DNA of 64,000 nt from Bifidobacterium bombi DSM 19703 (GCF_000737845.1 NZ_ATLK01000001.1:186001-250000), one strand, 5' to 3'; shown: positions 29,179 to 36,681, counted from the first letter of the stretch. Notes: generated from the sequence alone by a model not told the origin. Numbers and translations: made by a program.

Positions 29179-30504
29179 ATGGGGCGAGTGGTGAGCTACA
29201 ACGAAGACGTGCCGCATTGCACGTTTTGCGGTAAGTCGGAACGACAGGTGCACAAGCTGGTCACCAGCCAGGCGGCCGCCATATGTGACGAGTGCATCGG
29301 GTTGTGCGTCGACATCATCTCCGAGGAAGGTCGCGGTGACGCCGAAACGAATATGCTCCGCCTGCCCAAGCCTTCACAGATATACGATCATTTGGACGAG
29401 TACGTGGTGGGGCAGAGCGACGCCAAGCGTACGCTGTCAGTGGCCGTGTACAATCATTTCAAACGCGTGAACATGGAGCTTAGGGAGGCCGCCCATCCGG
29501 ACATACCATCCACGGCGATGCGCGGGGTCAAGGTGGCGAAGTCCAATATCCTGTTGCTGGGGCCGACTGGTGTCGGTAAGACGTATTTGGCGCAGACGCT
29601 GGCCGATGTCATGAATGTGCCCTTCGTCATCACAGATGCGACTACGCTCACCGAAGCGGGGTATGTTGGTGACGACGTCGAGACCGTGCTGCAACGTCTG
29701 TTGCAGGCGGCTGACGGTGATGTTGACCGTGCCGAGCATGGAATCGTTTACATAGACGAGATCGACAAAATCGCACGCAAAAGCGGAGAGAACACGTCCA
29801 TAACGCGTGATGTGAGCGGGGAGGGCGTCCAGCAGGCGTTGCTGAAGATTCTTGAGGGGACGATTGCCTCCGTGCCGCTGGAGGGCTCACGCAAGCACCG
29901 CGAGGTGGAGAGTGTCAAAATGGACACCAGGGGCATCCTCTTCATCTGCGGTGGTGCGTTCGTAGGCCTCGATGACATCATCAAGACCCGTCTTGGCGCA
30001 CGCGAAAGTGGGTTCACCGCTTCATGGCGCGAAGGTTCCGGCAGCGCAGTCGAGGCGCATGAGTTGCTCAGCCGCGTCTGTGCGGATGATCTGGTGGAGT
30101 TCGGACTTCTCCCGGAGTTCATCGGCCGACTTCCCGTCGTGACCGTATTGGATGAGCTGACCGAGGCCAACCTGCGCGATATCCTCACTAAGCCGGCCAA
30201 CGCGCTGGTGAAACAGTACGTCAAGCTGTTCGCGGAAGATGGCGTGGAGCTGGAGTTCACGGACGAAGCGGTGGCGGCCATTGCCCATACCGCCATGAGT
30301 GAGGGCACCGGTGCTCGAGGACTGCGTTCCATCATCGAGAAAACATTGGAAGACACGATGTTCCGTCTGCCGGAGATGGAAGGTGCCCGGCGGGTGGTCG
30401 TGGACGAAGCGCCTGTGGGCACGACTGATGAGCCACGGTTGGTAGTCCGTGAAGGTGTGGACGATGATGGCAAGCTCGGCCTCCTTCGTCGGAAGGTCGC
30501 CTGA
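29179..30504 (+). CDS. clpX: ATP-dependent Clp protease ATP-binding subunit ClpX
   Basis: A 441-residue AAA+ unfoldase that feeds substrates to ClpP1P2. The zinc-binding domain is [10 protein letters not shown]...CDECIGLC; Walker A is GPTGVGKT, Walker [12 protein letters not shown], and the sensor-2/C-domain holds [17 protein letters not shown] large family-typical insertion loop with the RKH-type pore residues is seen around GSRKHREVE. The start at 29179 has AAGGAG 6 bases upstream; a TTG two codons earlier is less likely. Confidence 0.97.
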   Translation: MGRVVSYNEDVPHCTFCGKSERQVHKLVTSQAAAICDECIGLCVDIISEEGRGDAETNMLRLPKPSQIYDHLDEYVVGQSDAKRTLSVAVYNHFKRVNMELREAAHPDIPSTAMRGVKVAKSNILLLGPTGVGKTYLAQTLADVMNVPFVITDATTLTEAGYVGDDVETVLQRLLQAADGDVDRAEHGIVYIDEIDKIARKSGENTSITRDVSGEGVQQALLKILEGTIASVPLEGSRKHREVESVKMDTRGILFICGGAFVGLDDIIKTRLGARESGFTASWREGSGSAVEAHELLSRVCADDLVEFGLLPEFIGRLPVVTVLDELTEANLRDILTKPANALVKQYVKLFAEDGVELEFTDEAVAAIAHTAMSEGTGARGLRSIIEKTLEDTMFRLPEMEGARRVVVDEAPVGTTDEPRLVVREGVDDDGKLGLLRRKVA

Positions 30505-30970
30505 ACTTCGCGCATGGCCCGACTAAGTCGTCTGTCTTATAGGTTGTGTCCTATGTACGGTTGCTTTCGGCCCGGAGCGTTGGAGTTACCTGCCGCCTCG
30601 CTAGGTGAAGATGCGGCCTATTAGCATTTCATCGTCCGCCATTCATGCCGGTCATCGCCATCTCGCCGGGTGGGAATCTTGTCGCCATCCGTGGGTGTTC
30701 GTTCAACGTTGCAGTCATCGAAAAGCATGTCAGCCGAGCGATGTTGGATGTTTTGCTGGTGTGTCGGTCATGTTCCGGGGCGTGACGGCGATTGCATCGC
30801 CATCGGGAAGGAACGCAGTAATGTGATACGCGCAGGACGGGGTTATTGCAGGTCAAGGATCCCGTCATGGCATAGTTTGCAGTCATATAATGGTCACAGG
30901 AGCGTTGGGGAGGATCATTATGATCGTTCCCTTCGGTGGAAGCGATGCGACATGCTGCGACACGCTGTTC
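30505..30970. other. Intergenic stretch upstream of tRNA-Arg, no gene recognised
   Basis: About 470 bases with no convincing coding frame. An isolated TATAAT is at about 30886, with no recognisable gene downstream before the tRNA promoter. Confidence 0.5.
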
Positions 30971-30999
30971 TTGCGCGACGGTCGGTTGAGCGCTATAGT
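30971..30999 (+). promoter_or_regulatory. Promoter of tRNA-Arg
   Basis: TTGCGC (30971-30976) and TATAGT (30994-30999) are separated by 17 bases, and the tRNA starts 35 bases downstream. Confidence 0.65.
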
Positions 31000-31033
31000 A
31001 GACGAGTTGTCAGGATGAAGTTCCTGATGATGC

Positions 31034-31107
31034 GCGCCAGTAGCCCAATGGATTAGAGCAGCTGACTACGGATCAGCAGGTTGCAGGTTCGAATCCTGTC
31101 TGGCGCA
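31034..31107 (+). tRNA. tRNA-Arg (anticodon ACG)
   Basis: The acceptor stem GCGCCAG (31034-31040) pairs with CTGGCGC (31100-31106), with discriminator A; CCA is not encoded. The anticodon stem GCTGA/TCAGC encloses the loop CTACGGA, giving anticodon ACG, which is edited to ICG in bacteria and reads CGU/CGC/CGA. The T arm contains GGTTCGAATCC. The 3' half, from 31074, is part of the attachment site of the integrative element, and the tRNA is kept intact. Confidence 0.95.
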
Positions 31108-31133
31108 CAGAAGGTAATGGTTCCAAGGTTTTA
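31074..31133 (+). repeat. attL, left copy of the 60-bp direct repeat
   Basis: Starts in the anticodon stem of tRNA-Arg (CAGCAGGTTGCAGG...) and runs past the tRNA 3' end into the tRNA terminator. It is identical over 60 bases to 36622-36681; the sequences differ immediately outside. Confidence 0.93.
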
Positions 31134-31153
31134 TGGCCTTGGGGCCTTTCTTT
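31123..31153 (+). terminator. Terminator of tRNA-Arg, partly inside attL
   Basis: CCAAGG (31123-31128) pairs with CCTTGG (31137-31142) around an 8-base loop, followed by a T-rich run (TTTCTTTTTT). One arm lies in the attachment repeat, so integration replaces the distal arm; at the right end the equivalent is CCAAGG/CTTTGG, also followed by T-rich sequence. Confidence 0.7.
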
Positions 31154-31209
31154 TTTCGGAATCGGGCACATTTCGGGCACATCGTATGTGCAGGGTCCCC
31201 CCCTCAAGC

Positions 31210-31434
31210 TCACTCCGGCCGCACCGTGTTGCGGCGTATCAGATTCGTCACATCCTCGGGCCGGTATCTGACCTGGCGCCCTATATGCACATACGGAAGC
31301 TCGATTTTTTGCGCTCTCCAGGCGTTCAGGGTGCTTACCGGGATCACCAGGATCTCGGTTACCTCCGCAGGAGTGAGCAATTTGGCCGATGTCGCGGCCG
31401 TGTTTTCGTTCGTTGGTTCTTGTGTTTGGCTCAT
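31210..31434 (-). CDS. xis: Excisionase-like helix-turn-helix protein
   Basis: A 74-residue MerR/AlpA-type helix-turn-helix protein: LLTPAEVTEILVIPVSTLNAWRAQK followed by the wing LPYVHIGRQVRYRPEDV. Such proteins beside a tyrosine integrase usually act as excisionases or as directionality regulators. It is divergent from int, and the two leaders share an inverted repeat. AGGAACAGGT precedes the start. Confidence 0.8.
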   Translation of the reverse strand: MSQTQEPTNENTAATSAKLLTPAEVTEILVIPVSTLNAWRAQKIELPYVHIGRQVRYRPEDVTNLIRRNTVRPE

Positions 31435-31442
31435 ACCTGTTC

Positions 31443-31518
31443 CTATGCGTCAGCGTGCGCCTCCATGAGTTCGAGCTGGTTATCGCTAAACGGAACGAGT
31501 TGTTGTCTGACGCATAGA
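31443..31518. promoter_or_regulatory. Symmetric inverted repeat in the xis-int divergent region
   Basis: CTATGCGTCAG (31443-31453) and CTGACGCATAG (31508-31518) are perfect 11-bp inverted copies, each standing 7-8 bases upstream of one of the divergent start codons (xis and int). This mirror arrangement suggests a common regulator or a shared translational control of the two genes. Confidence 0.55.
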
Positions 31519-31525
31519 GGTTGGT

Positions 31526-32794
31526 ATGGCAAAAGCATGGATACATGACAAATGGTTGAAGTCCGCCCAGGTCACGACGGCGGATGGGCATAGCAGGAAA
31601 GTAGAGCCCCCGTCATCCGTGAAGCGATCGTTGGCGATGTACGCCGACGAGCCGGGGAAGGCGAAGGTGCCCGATGACTTCAGGTCGAAGGACTTCGGTA
31701 AAGGCGCGCGCTGGGAGGTGCGCTGGAGGGTTGATGGCACGGGCCGGCGCAAGCTCTTCCGCTACCGGGCCGACGCCGAGGCGTTCATGGCCGAGATCGA
31801 GGATAGGATACGGTCGAACCGGTACACGGACCCCAGGGACTCCCGCAGGCCGTTGAGCGAGGTGGCTGACCTGTGGCAGCAGGGGCTGGCGGGCACGGTC
31901 AAGGGCTCGACGGAGGGACGGTACCGGCGCGAGCTGCGCTGCTGGGTCCTGCCCAAATGGGGGGAGGTCGCATTGAAGGACATCACCACGGTGGGGATCC
32001 AGCACTGGTATGTTGAACTGGCGGAGGGGACGGCACCCTACGCCGGCAAATGGGGCTCCGGCTCCCCGCTGTCCGCGTCCTCGATCCGCTCGGCGGGCAA
32101 GATAGTCCTGGGCTCCATCCTGGACGTGGCTGTGGAGAACCGGTGGCTGGAGGCCAATCCCGTGGCCAAGGCGAAAGTGCCGCACAACAGGGCCGTCCAA
32201 CGGCGAATATACCTGACCCCGCAGGAGATCAAAACCATCGCGGGGCAGATGGACGAGGTCAACGCCACGGTCGTCTACCTGCTCGCGTACACGGGACTGC
32301 GCATCGGCGAGGCCCTGGCCCTGCGGTGCGGGGACGTGGGTCTGAGCCGGAACCGGATCAACGTCCTGCGCACCCAGTCGGTCGATGCCAACTACCTCCT
32401 GGTGGAGACCCTGCCGAAGGGCAACAGGACCAGGTTCGTGCCGATACCCAGCCAGCTGCTGCCCAGGGTCAAAGCCCTGCTGGAGGGGCATGGACCGGAG
32501 GAGTACCTACTGCGCGGGCCCTGGGGAGGAAGGCAGAACACCGCGAACTGGCGGAACCGGGTATGGGCCCCGGCCCTGCAGGACGCGGGCATGAAGGACA
32601 TAGAGGGCCTGGTCATCCACTCCCTGCGCCACACCTACGCCTCCCTGGCCATCAAAGCCGTCGCGGACGTGAAGACCCTCCAGGCCGTACTGGGCCACGC
32701 CTCGGCCACCGAGACCCTGGACACCTACGCGGACCTATGGCCCAATCGCACCGGGGAGGTGGCGGAGGTGATCGGCCAGGATATCCGAATCTGA
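31526..32794 (+). CDS. int: Tyrosine-type site-specific integrase
   Basis: A 422-residue phage-type integrase. N-terminal arm-binding region (RWEVRWRVDGTGRRKLFRYR), a SAM-like core-binding domain, then the catalytic domain from about residue 230: Arg in YTGLRIGEALALR, the HxxR motif in VIHSLRHTYASLA, His in LGHASATETLD and the nucleophile Tyr in DTYADLWP. All catalytic positions are present, so it may be active. It lies next to attL at the tRNA and has GAGG upstream of the ATG. Its base composition is GC-rich with few rare codons, unlike the cargo to its right. Confidence 0.95.
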   Translation: MAKAWIHDKWLKSAQVTTADGHSRKVEPPSSVKRSLAMYADEPGKAKVPDDFRSKDFGKGARWEVRWRVDGTGRRKLFRYRADAEAFMAEIEDRIRSNRYTDPRDSRRPLSEVADLWQQGLAGTVKGSTEGRYRRELRCWVLPKWGEVALKDITTVGIQHWYVELAEGTAPYAGKWGSGSPLSASSIRSAGKIVLGSILDVAVENRWLEANPVAKAKVPHNRAVQRRIYLTPQEIKTIAGQMDEVNATVVYLLAYTGLRIGEALALRCGDVGLSRNRINVLRTQSVDANYLLVETLPKGNRTRFVPIPSQLLPRVKALLEGHGPEEYLLRGPWGGRQNTANWRNRVWAPALQDAGMKDIEGLVIHSLRHTYASLAIKAVADVKTLQAVLGHASATETLDTYADLWPNRTGEVAEVIGQDIRI

Positions 32795-32863
32795 CCGGCA
32801 CGGAGCTATCTCCATGCAGCGAACATGCTGATAGGTAGCCAGTCTGAGAAGAAGATCGAGGCC

Positions 32864-32905
32864 CGGATGGCACTTCCATCCTTTTATGAACAGAAGCGCC
32901 ATCCG
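32864..32905. terminator. Hairpin downstream of int
   Basis: 13-base arms (32864-32876 and 32893-32905; CGGATGGC core) are complementary with one mismatch around a 16-base loop. It follows int by 70 bases and is a plausible terminator, although without a T-run. Confidence 0.45.
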
Positions 32906-32959
32906 TGATTACTTGATGCTTGCCTATTCCTTAATCTAGGAGATGTGGCTTGCTAACCA

Positions 32960-32995
32960 ATTTAATCTTGACATGTTGGCAAGCTTTAAAGTTGA
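32960..32995 (+). repeat. Imperfect direct repeat, left copy
   Basis: Contains TTTAATCTTGACATGTTGGC. A close copy (TTTAACCTTGACATGATGGC) lies at 36437-36472 in the same orientation near the right end. The pair brackets the AT-rich cargo and could be integrase/excisionase arm sites or the scar of an insertion. Confidence 0.5.
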
Positions 32996-33116
32996 GGCAT
33001 GACACGAGATGACTATGAGAAAACGCGATTCCGTCAAACTATGGCTGAATATCTACGGCGCAGCGGAGTTCGGGGGTGCGGGGGAATACTTGGGCACACG
33101 GTGTTGTGTCGTGTTT

Positions 33117-33236
33117 TTAGGGTATCAGTCCTTGTGTCTTGCGGTATTGGCTGGGGCATTTGGAACCCAGTGGGCGTTTGATGCGGGTGGTGTTGCGCCA
33201 GCCGTGCTTGTGCAGTTTGGACTCAATCCAATCGAG
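33117..33236 (-). pseudogene. C-terminal scrap of an IS3-family transposase
   Basis: The reverse strand encodes 39 residues ending in a stop, including WRNTTRIKRPLGSKCPSQYR, the signature end of IS3/IS150-group DDE transposases (W-N-T-x-R-I-K...L-G...S-P-x-Q-Y-R). Upstream the frame is interrupted by stops and no inverted terminal repeats were found, so this is a decayed remnant. Confidence 0.65.
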
Positions 33237-33749
33237 TCACTGGCAGCGTCCCTCGGTGCGGCAGGAATGCTGGCTTAGATTCGGCAACCCGAGATTTAGC
33301 AGGTCGAGGATACGTTCGACCAGGGCCGGGTCAGAGTGGTTACCAACTGTTCAGATAACGTTCACGCCGCCTTGGTGCTACAGATGGTTTTCCTAGTAGT
33401 TTTCATTGTTGACTGTCCGATCGAAGCTAGAGGAGCAATCGGCAGCTGAATCAGTCTTTCCCAAAGATGTCGAATACTGTAAGATATGGTCAGCGTACCC
33501 TGAGCGGGCGTGTCATTTGTGGATTGCGGCCCCATTGCTCTGAGAACATGATGATTAACTGAGGGAATAGCTGCATCTCCTCATCGCCATAATTGCGTAA
33601 GCAACAGCATTTGCGTGTAATCACTCGAACCGGGTGTAACCAACAGAAAATTTCTGGCACGAGACACCCACAAACATCCTTTTGCTTTAAAAAGTTGAAA
33701 AGTTCTTCATAAATGCAGACTGATATACGCGTTTAGCGTTTGAGCATAC

Positions 33750-33778
33750 TTGACTGCTGTGAAATAGCATGATATACT
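33750..33778 (+). promoter_or_regulatory. Promoter of the lanthipeptide-lipoprotein operon
   Basis: TTGACT (33750-33755) and TATACT (33773-33778) at an optimal 17-base spacing, 90 bases upstream of the peptide start codon. It is the best consensus promoter in the element. Confidence 0.7.
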
Positions 33779-33785
33779 TTCTCGC

Positions 33786-33816
33786 AAGTTGATATATCGT
33801 GGGTTTGTATCAAGTT
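33786..33816. promoter_or_regulatory. Operator-like inverted repeat just downstream of the -10
   Basis: AAGTTGATA (33786-33794) and TATCAAGTT (33808-33816) are inverted copies with one mismatch around 13 bases. It would lie at about +1 to +32 of the transcript, a position where a bound repressor would block initiation; a leader hairpin is the alternative. Confidence 0.45.
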
Positions 33817-33867
33817 ACCTAAGGTATCGGTCGCACATAGAAGTGTCTTATATCAAAAGGAGCAATT

Positions 33868-34011
33868 ATGAATAACGTACTTTCTCTTCAACAAACAAGC
33901 ACTCGTAAGACAGGAGCATCGCCCGATTCGATTTTTTCGCTAGTTTCTGTGGCCGGATGCGGTTGGACAACGCTTATGCCATATAGTACTGCTAGCGTAG
34001 TCTTCTGCTAG
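33868..34011 (+). CDS. Putative class III lanthipeptide precursor
   Basis: A 47-residue peptide with AAGGAG 5 bases before its ATG. The leader contains VLSLQ at residues 4-8, matching the L-x-L-Q recognition motif of class III leaders (as in erythreapeptin and avermipeptin). The C-terminal part has two Ser-x2-Ser-x3-Cys motifs, SLVSVAGC and STASVVFC, the second Cys being the last residue; this is the pattern that class III synthetases turn into labionin or lanthionine rings. Between them is GWTTLMPY with two further Thr. The lipoprotein gene starts 13 bases later. No synthetase, protease or exporter gene is nearby, so activity would need help from elsewhere. The class assignment rests on motif pattern only. 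Confidence 0.72.
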   Translation: MNNVLSLQQTSTRKTGASPDSIFSLVSVAGCGWTTLMPYSTASVVFC

Positions 34012-34024
34012 GAATGGTGCCTTT

Positions 34025-34444
34025 ATGAGGAAGAAACTTGTTGGCACAGTTTTAGCTGCTTTAATTGGTGTGATCATATTTTCCGGGTGTGATGGCACCA
34101 ACCGGGCTGATCCGACCGTGGATGATGTGGTCAACCATTTTTCGTCTATGGCCAGATACGAAGTGGCAAATGACGGCAGCAAGACCGCTATTTCTGCAGA
34201 AAAATCGGGGACCTTATTTGTTCTCGCAACAAGGCAGAACCTCAAAAAGGTAAATGCCAAACGATGCAGAGTAAATGGCAAGGCAATGCATGGTTCTTCT
34301 TCAGATTTGAATTATCCAGCAGGTAACGGGCAGAATTATTTCCCCTTTGCTCGAATTCACATTGATCGCAGTGGTGACTATGAACTCACTTGCAGCCAGC
34401 CAGATAATGTTAGTTTGATTGCGTTGCTTGATCCCACTGGATAA
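34025..34444 (+). CDS. Small lipoprotein, possibly an immunity or accessory protein
   Basis: A 139-residue protein with a lipoprotein signal: basic MRKK, a hydrophobic stretch, and the lipobox IFSGC with the lipidated Cys at residue 22. The mature part is polar, with no domain I recognise. It follows the lanthipeptide-like gene by 13 bases and must share its promoter. Membrane lipoproteins serve as immunity proteins in several lantibiotic systems, so self-protection is a reasonable but unproven inference. Confidence 0.7.
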   Translation: MRKKLVGTVLAALIGVIIFSGCDGTNRADPTVDDVVNHFSSMARYEVANDGSKTAISAEKSGTLFVLATRQNLKKVNAKRCRVNGKAMHGSSSDLNYPAGNGQNYFPFARIHIDRSGDYELTCSQPDNVSLIALLDPTG

Positions 34445-34479
34445 TAACGTAGCTGGACCTCGGAGGCAGGCGTGATATT

Positions 34480-34740
34480 ATGGAGATACAAATTACCCGC
34501 TCTGTAGGATTCTTATCCTTTAAAAAGTGGGGCATCTGGTTTCCTGCTGGTTTATCGACCTGCAACTGGGTTTGCGGCGATTGTTATGTCTTTTCCTGTG
34601 CAGCCCACAGTATTTGTATGCCGGGAAAGACCCCAATGTTTCATACCATGCGTTTACAAATGAGGGCATTCGGGGCAGATTCAATTGAATTAAGTTATCT
34701 TTCTCATTCAAAGATATGCAGGATATTTTTCTCATTTTAA
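34480..34740 (+). CDS. Small Cys-rich hypothetical protein or degraded gene
   Basis: An 86-codon frame with several cysteines (STCNWVCGDCYVFSC). A GGAGG at 34462-34466 is 13 bases from this ATG, too far for good initiation, and better placed for a GTG at 34472 that gives only 11 codons. Another frame reads PQYLYAGKDPNVSYHAFTNE, which looks equally protein-like. The mixture suggests a frameshifted or decayed gene in the lanthipeptide operon. No function is assigned. Confidence 0.3.
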   Translation: MEIQITRSVGFLSFKKWGIWFPAGLSTCNWVCGDCYVFSCAAHSICMPGKTPMFHTMRLQMRAFGADSIELSYLSHSKICRIFFSF

Positions 34741-34794
34741 TGGTAAATTCTCTTTAATGTAAGAATTGGGCGAAACTTAAAATAGGAGAGACTG

Positions 34795-35414
34795 ATGCCA
34801 TTAGATAATTTAGGATACCTAAAAATGATATGGAAAAGAAAAACTGGACAATTTGCAGCTTTTTGTTTTATTACAAAAAAGTAGAATATATTGTACTTGT
34901 AAAGCGCTTCGTCGGTGAGGAAACAAAAGTAAGTAAATATGCTTTAGTAAAATTACATTTTATGAGGTCCGGTGACTTACAAAATGATTTGGAAGTAGAA
35001 GCAAATAGAAAGGGATTACTTGTTGACGCGAAAACACTGCGTGTTTATTTCGGAATAGATTACCAAGAGAATTTGGGGGATATCATCCGTCAGTTTGCTG
35101 AAGCGCTCGACAGCGCGATTCCTACTTCCGTGCCTGATAACTTATCGGATGAAGAAAAAAGTGCAATGGTACGGTCTCTTAGCAAAAGTGATTCTGAGGA
35201 TCCGAGTAAAGTCTACTGTACTAAGGTGAGAAGGAATCCGAACGGTGGACGCCGGAGTGAATTTAATTCTGATAAAACAAAGTTATTGAGACCAAATTTA
35301 TTCGAGTACCTGAGCAATGATCCAGGAATCAGTTTTTGCTATTCTGCTCAGGCATCCCAAGAAAATGATGATGACACAATCTTGAAACACTTTACAGAGA
35401 GCAATGCAATGTGA
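34795..35414 (+). pseudogene. Frameshifted gene, possibly DUF6037-like
   Basis: AGGAGA precedes an ATG at 34795 giving MPLDNLGYLK, but this frame stops after 29 codons. A -1 shift in the run of A at 34821-34825 joins it smoothly to a long frame continuing NDMEKKNWTICSFLFYYKKV and ending at 35414, for a full product of about 205 residues. Conserved-looking blocks are YALVKLHFMRSGDL, ENLGDIIRQFAEALDS and FNSDKTKLLRPNLFEYL. From memory this resembles the uncharacterised DUF6037 family; that label is tentative. It may be a real lesion, programmed frameshifting or a sequencing error in the A-run. The gene is AT-rich with codon use unlike the backbone. Confidence 0.55.
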
Positions 35415-36436
35415 ATCCATCAATCAATGGGGAGCAATGAAATGATGCACAATGCATGTGTAACTGATTGACGAGAACACCTATCAAGTTGGTATGGGTG
35501 ATAAGGCAATTCCTGCGCTCGATTAATGCCAAACAGAGGGATGGGTGGAGCTCCTCAAAGTTCATGTCCTGCCAAAGATGTCCCTGGGGAACGAGACTGA
35601 TGGGTAGGGAGGCAAGCTTCACTACGGCACGTACGTGCCAAAACTTCCGCGGTTTTGCATATTCCTAGCTTCGCAAGAACTTTTCGTGGAGCAGTGGTCA
35701 TCTCCCACAGTTTTCTGAAGTTACAGGAAAAAGTGATGAGAAGATCTGGTATTTCTTGATGTTGGGATATTCGGTCTGCTTCTTGGAACACAGAGTACAT
35801 GGAGACTCTCCATTGCAATCGGGATCCAACTTTGGTCTGGATTGATGTTTTTGGTGACGGTCTGCAGGTGATTTAGCCAAATTCGACACGACCGCCGACC
35901 GTCAGGAAGCTCAAGACAAGGGTGCTCTACCTCTCTACGCCCATTCCATGGACGGAGCCATAGGCTCATCTGTGTTTGAACACCATCCATTGCTGTGCTC
36001 TATAAGGCCGTCCTGTCTTCTCCCATGATTTAGCCTCAAATCGTTGGTTTGCTCACTTGGTTAGCCTTGCCTGGACTGATTGTCGCCTGCGGCCTGGTGT
36101 TGGGCAACAGACGTGTACCGGGCCGCCTCTTCGGAAGTTTCGTCAGTATCGGAATTGCGCATTCGCGTCCCAAGGCGGGCAACAATTTCCTTTCATCGTT
36201 TTTGGATTTAAGATAGTAAAAGTTATATTTTCTGACTAATGCTGAAACTCGTAAAGCGCAAAACTAATGGTTGACTTTTGCTGGCATTCAACTTTTTGAC
36301 CGGGTTTTCTTTAATGGCAGTTCAGTGTGCTATAAATTATATTGTTAGCTGCAAGCATTGGGTACATTTGGAAGTTCTTTTTCGATTCCACTTGCTTCGG
36401 ATGTTTTCAAAGATCTTTTATAATATTTACGCTCTG
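35415..36436. other. AT-rich degraded DNA in the right part of the element
   Basis: No intact gene was found. On the reverse strand around 35990-35450 the translation contains protein-like blocks interrupted by stops and shifts (for example CSKKQTEYPNIKKYQIFSSL and LPISLVPQGHLWQDMNFEEL), suggesting an eroded gene. On the forward strand around 36034-36213 a short hydrophobic frame reads ALPGLIVACGLVLGNRRVPG, possibly a membrane-protein scrap. Neither has a ribosome-binding site. Confidence 0.4.
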
Positions 36437-36472
36437 ATTTAACCTTGACATGATGGCAGAGCTTGGCGTTGA
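36437..36472 (+). repeat. Imperfect direct repeat, right copy
   Basis: Contains TTTAACCTTGACATGATGGC, the partner of 32960-32995, about 150 bases inside attR. Confidence 0.5.
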
Positions 36473-36621
36473 AAATCCAATCGGGCACATTGATACACTA
36501 ACGTACCCGTTTCAGCTCGCATCAGTTAATACTTGGAATGTGCTATCACCGGCAGTATTCCAGTCGTTATTACTAACAGTTAAGGGTAGCTAGCATGTAC
36601 ACATACAGCAGCCTTTCTCAA

Positions 36622-36681
36622 CAGCAGGTTGCAGGTTCGAATCCTGTCTGGCGCACAGAAGGTAATGGTTCCAAGGTTTTA
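36622..36681 (+). repeat. attR, right copy of the 60-bp direct repeat
   Basis: Identical over 60 bases to 31074-31133. It contains the 3' half of tRNA-Arg without the 5' half, so it is not a second tRNA gene. Confidence 0.93.

Larger units (their letters stand above)
31074..36681. mobile_element. 5.6-kb integrative element in the 3' end of tRNA-Arg
   Basis: A perfect 60-bp direct repeat (31074-31133 and 36622-36681) bounds the segment; the left copy is the functional tRNA 3' end. Just inside the left end are divergent xis and tyrosine integrase genes. Cargo: a putative lanthipeptide precursor, a lipoprotein, a small Cys-rich frame, a frameshifted gene, and degraded sequence including an IS3-type scrap. 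The int end is GC-rich while about 33.3-36.6 kb is AT-rich, so the element is mosaic. No replication, mobilisation or phage structural gene is seen; it resembles a decayed genomic island or satellite. Confidence 0.9.

Noticed and set aside
32050-32838. Forward open frame of 262 codons overlapping int
   Set aside because: It is a shifted frame of the integrase gene with a Gly/Arg/Pro-rich product; int has all catalytic motifs.
36622-36656. Second tRNA-Arg gene
   Set aside because: Only the 3' half of the tRNA is repeated; the acceptor 5' strand and D arm are missing, so this is the attR copy.
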